This document shows, piece by piece, positions 63,201-64,000 of a stretch of 64,000 nt of DNA (within the stretch, counting starts at the first letter, position 1; every line of letters starts with the position of its first letter). Source of the DNA: Termitidicoccus mucosus (GTDB taxonomy: Bacteria; Verrucomicrobiota; Verrucomicrobiia; Opitutales; Opitutaceae); contig NZ_CP109796.1 in assembly GCF_038725785.1 (NCBI RefSeq), positions 6,572,501 through 6,636,500 of the forward strand. The letters are read 5' to 3'. A program made the position numbers and the translations under genes. Below the pieces are notes generated by a model. It was not told the DNA's origin. It made no database searches and saw nothing but the letters and a program-made list of their open reading frames with translations.

Positions 63201-64000
63201 CGCCGCCATCGACGTCACCGGCGACGGCAACCCGCAGACCCCGGTCGTCCTCACCCTCGGCAACATCACGGTGAACGGCGGCCTGCTCACCTTCGCCGGC
63301 TGGCAGGGCGACCCCGGCACCGGCCTCGGCGCGACCATCCTCAAAAGCACGCTCTCCGCGGGCCGCGTCATCACCGGCGTGAGCCTGCAGGCCGGCTCCG
63401 ACGTCGTGCGCGTGGTGCGCAACACCCAGGGCGAAAACGTCCTCCTCCCCTACGCCGACCTCTTCACTTGGGACGGCACCTACAACAACATCTGGACAAC
63501 GGACAACTGGAGCAAGAGCACCGGCCACAGCCTGGTCGAGCAGCCCGACAGCAACACCGCCACCGCCACCTTCCACACCGGCTCCGCCGCCCTCGCCGGC
63601 GCCACCATCACCCTCGACGCCGACAAGACCCTCACCGGCCTCTTCTTCGAAGGCGCCGACAAGGAGGACTTCACCATCGACGGCAACGGCTACCGCCTCA
63701 CCCTCGACTCCGACCAGACCGGCCCCAACGTCGCCACCACCCTCCAAAACACCGGCGTCAGCGACGTGACCCTCGACGTTGGCCTGCGCATCAGCTACGG
63801 CTCCGACAGCTACGGACGCGGCCTCGACATCGTGCAGGACGGCGCCGGCGCCCTCATCTTCAACCAGCAGCTCAGCGGCATCGAAGCCACCGTCACCGTC
63901 TCCGGCACCGGCGCCGGCGCGGTCGTGTTCAACGCGCAAAACACCTTCTCCAAGGCCTTCGTCCTCGAAAGCGGCAACGTCTGGCTCGGCATCGACGGCG
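57250..64000 (+). CDS. Autotransporter-associated beta-strand repeat protein (3' partial)
   Basis: The frame opens at the ATG at 57250 and stays open to the right edge, at least 2250 codons. The signal peptide is IALRILRLTASMLLASGLLH ending AQ. The body is Gly/Ala/Thr/Asn-rich, with many repeats of the type LVKNGAGALRLDSANAAIAG, LTGAITGAAGLLKTGLG, LVKTGDGVLELDNTANE, and G-x-N-T-F-S-G-G (NTFSGGL, NTFTGGL). These are PATR/autotransporter-associated repeats that form a beta-helix passenger. At least four modules open with W-x(n)-N-W (PAWDWADAANW near 35, TWSGAGGTFDWRTAANW near 664, NEWSGGSAANW near 1265, TWDGTYNNIW near 2075). The C-terminus, with the barrel or sorting signal, lies outside the window. 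Likely an outer surface adhesin or carbohydrate-binding protein. Confidence 0.9.
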   Translation, partial: MNIALRILRLTASMLLASGLLHAQTSGTFTGTGPAWDWADAANWSSAAAPGSAAGDSAVLNAAANTALAGRTLSLTGAGAPGGVTLGSLAVTGGAGVGASGTLTIGAAASPSLLFDTGVPGAPATLSLSGGAALRILADVSAAADLAINNNSAVLGSIVLGGAATVAGQALFNISDADGSITVAGPFAAASLVKNGAGALRLDSANAAIAGNVSFNAGSIVVGADNALGTGALVLNAPAALRLNLAGSDAAPAQNRSLANSIDLSTTDLIVGRADQATATALRTLSLNPAAAAVSALGSGTRVITVDPLTGLAFGANQSFSGGTLLKQGGGVLTLAGAQSTFQKFDIQLGTVRGELASDMTLGAGPSILGAGNINVSGGNTVLELTASNPAATLTLGAGASITLSDYATFRLSGGGLALLGGTIDLGGTGLLDYGAGTVTLGSTQILNAPASGLNFGGNLVFTDLTGIISAAAHRLNLIGAGTQTLSYNDAGPGNVSVAATVVKTGPGETILDASINSLVFSTGGGLVLQSGTLSLGKAGQYSAGSAATTFTGGTAVLALRGFDQASMGTVVIAPAAAATFAFGGDIATSTTLGLGNIVFGSASLLRIRDYTNAALSAAPDTLTAVNAPSLTAAELSQIWFHGYNKGAALINTNELAPVTLLDSTWSGAGGTFDWRTAANWVGGDPFNIPDSPGATARITALGGPFAQKTFNLGGTVTLGRLLVSVGGDWSMGGTLVFDSGDPATAAVISSAGASFYTPNSVILKSDLRKIGAANIYVGSLISDDYAASGIRRKVIVEQGSWSPYNVASSYSGGTELRDGTVTRLHLTHTNGIVAGNFLGTGTIWISPDNPAGTASLYSMHMGNSTPGGAVRLDNPIVLTGNLNTGAIYYNYSGAVELTGTRTINIGSNTISQDWVSSAYSVVFGAGFDFTGTGALRLTGAYGRRIAGDHNGLNTFSGGLYNGGSHLWITGLNKDLVVGELDPGHNYLGSGDVTIDSPIYINGTGKIILKGSLLTINGAITFGYAPEGGMWLSGGTVAGTGMLRADRDLYFDGSVVNSTVGLQFLSNLTNRVYSTANNPLGGVGGTVSVGYVTKGETSVRIIDASVGLLDVGDYISVTGGILRLDADNQIKAANLILNGGVFDTAGHTLGYTGTGAGDHGIRTLTLAGDSSLSVGAGGITFDRVNTTGWSLASQLILQNDGSSWVASGTGSHLRFLTDISTLFNAANWSTILDNIAFTGYENGAQLSALTGGYYYLIPDAATTNEWSGGSAANWLWSDPANWRAGTHPAAAGASASIRDLDPRLAAATRTIDVDGDYTIGSLNLQSSYALNLGGAGKLIFSNTGGLNASVKVAGQARTIGAAWQLDSDTDLTHSVSYNAGVLTLNNALTGAGDLIVRSGVAQSLLVLQGNNAAWSGDLVWKDPRVIFGLTGAAGAPLAGTGRFLIGETAADAAGTYRIEARTAARTAILAGGYELWGNLTLQSPVNTTNQYNNLTLDGTGLLAGTGTRTITVAGTAEQRPVLRLTGAITGAAGLLKTGLGQLRLDSTNTFVGDFVWSQGGLQLYADNALGTGVFRMNASGEPATINLGGGTRVLDNPFVITAGITPVFTGGTLVFDADSSLVGSSTLNGTWTPRGGALVVFGKNHVIEGTGGFGNTNGGKNLRFLGGDNTFTGGLSMDNVSASTIEIGASSTQDGAGVVTAGPIGVGTFTTNVNARLAVYSDDALVTTHILGNTVNLSGGNGIIFGKSAAAENTADTLVLSAGTLALAQNNDTAFNIGAGATLRVDSKITDGAAGRQLVKTGDGVLELDNTANEISAGIQARAGIVRDRVTGASVTVGGGAPTAFGTGPLSTYAASGDAGAFEIAADDGAFVTIAGNNAFLLNDNGALRVTGNGVTTILGAGGSLVSTSAAGREGRLVADYVQTTDYTLGVKLAAQHWELGAGTVQLTRANLLNTTGTITLAAGAVLDIQKNTQLIQNLIVNGNAAIDVTGDGNPQTPVVLTLGNITVNGGLLTFAGWQGDPGTGLGATILKSTLSAGRVITGVSLQAGSDVVRVVRNTQGENVLLPYADLFTWDGTYNNIWTTDNWSKSTGHSLVEQPDSNTATATFHTGSAALAGATITLDADKTLTGLFFEGADKEDFTIDGNGYRLTLDSDQTGPNVATTLQNTGVSDVTLDVGLRISYGSDSYGRGLDIVQDGAGALIFNQQLSGIEATVTVSGTGAGAVVFNAQNTFSKAFVLESGNVWLGIDG

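Noticed and set aside
57232-63939. A 2235-codon open frame on the minus strand
   Set aside because: Composition is a low-complexity Gly/Ala/Glu/Asp/Val mix, and the opposite strand codes a convincing signal-peptide-bearing repeat protein. High GC at third positions leaves the antisense frame open by chance.

Overview
The window is GC-rich bacterial chromosome with Gram-negative envelope genes (bamA, skp-like, lpxD, rseP, a TonB-dependent receptor), very large autotransporter-repeat and Ig/FN3-rich surface proteins, and plant-polysaccharide enzymes. The receptor's N-terminal DEVVAMSAFEV-type box, the giant beta-strand-repeat protein and the intergenic palindromes fit Verrucomicrobiota, most likely family Opitutaceae; this assignment is inference from protein style, not from a marker gene. 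No rRNA, tRNA or CRISPR array was seen.

Layout. 1-4000: end of a membrane protein with an Lcl_C/DUF1566-like tail, then uvrB and a HAD phosphatase on the minus strand. 4100-16819: a pectin locus, with a GH28 polygalacturonase-type enzyme divergent from an 11-kb ORF that joins a PL1 pectate lyase, Ig/FN3/NHL modules and a complete TonB-dependent receptor in one reading frame. 16900-18460: a frameshifted IS110-family element inside a REP-like palindromic repeat, then a small TIR-bearing hairpin element. 18464-26800: ThrE-type exporter pair, dnaB, the outer-membrane set bamA-skp-lpxD, and prs. 27098-35904: NimA-like flavoprotein, oligopeptidase A carrying an in-frame repeat insertion, gcvT-gcvH, sufS-sufU, rseP. 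36025-37313: second IS110 copy, also frameshifted but at another site, in the same REP context. 37342-46645: hpt, a ferric-type ABC ATPase and binding protein with no adjacent permease, FKBP isomerase, IMPase-like protein, gpsA, a SulP transporter and ruvC.

46740-56660 is an accessory island. It begins where a TauE/SafE permease gene is cut off and holds an IS4-type transposase scrap, decayed gene fragments, a minus-strand group of poorly known genes (562-aa protein made of two tandem repeats, 156-aa protein, UvrD-like helicase, 213-aa protein, a protein with an ADP-ribosyltransferase-like start, a HIRAN-like protein, tiny ORFs), a possible TraL/VirB3-like membrane protein, a stray dnaB fragment and a REP-associated tyrosine transposase (RAYT). 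From 57250 to the right edge runs an incomplete autotransporter-associated beta-strand-repeat protein.

The most unusual observations are the lyase-receptor fusion with an internal signal peptide; the three-copy REP/IS110 comparison, which gives an apparently empty site and two differently broken insertions; a family of five long purine/pyrimidine hairpins, two of which show a compensated base change; and the minus-strand helicase/ART-like/HIRAN-like gene group, the best candidate here for an undescribed system, although partly decayed.
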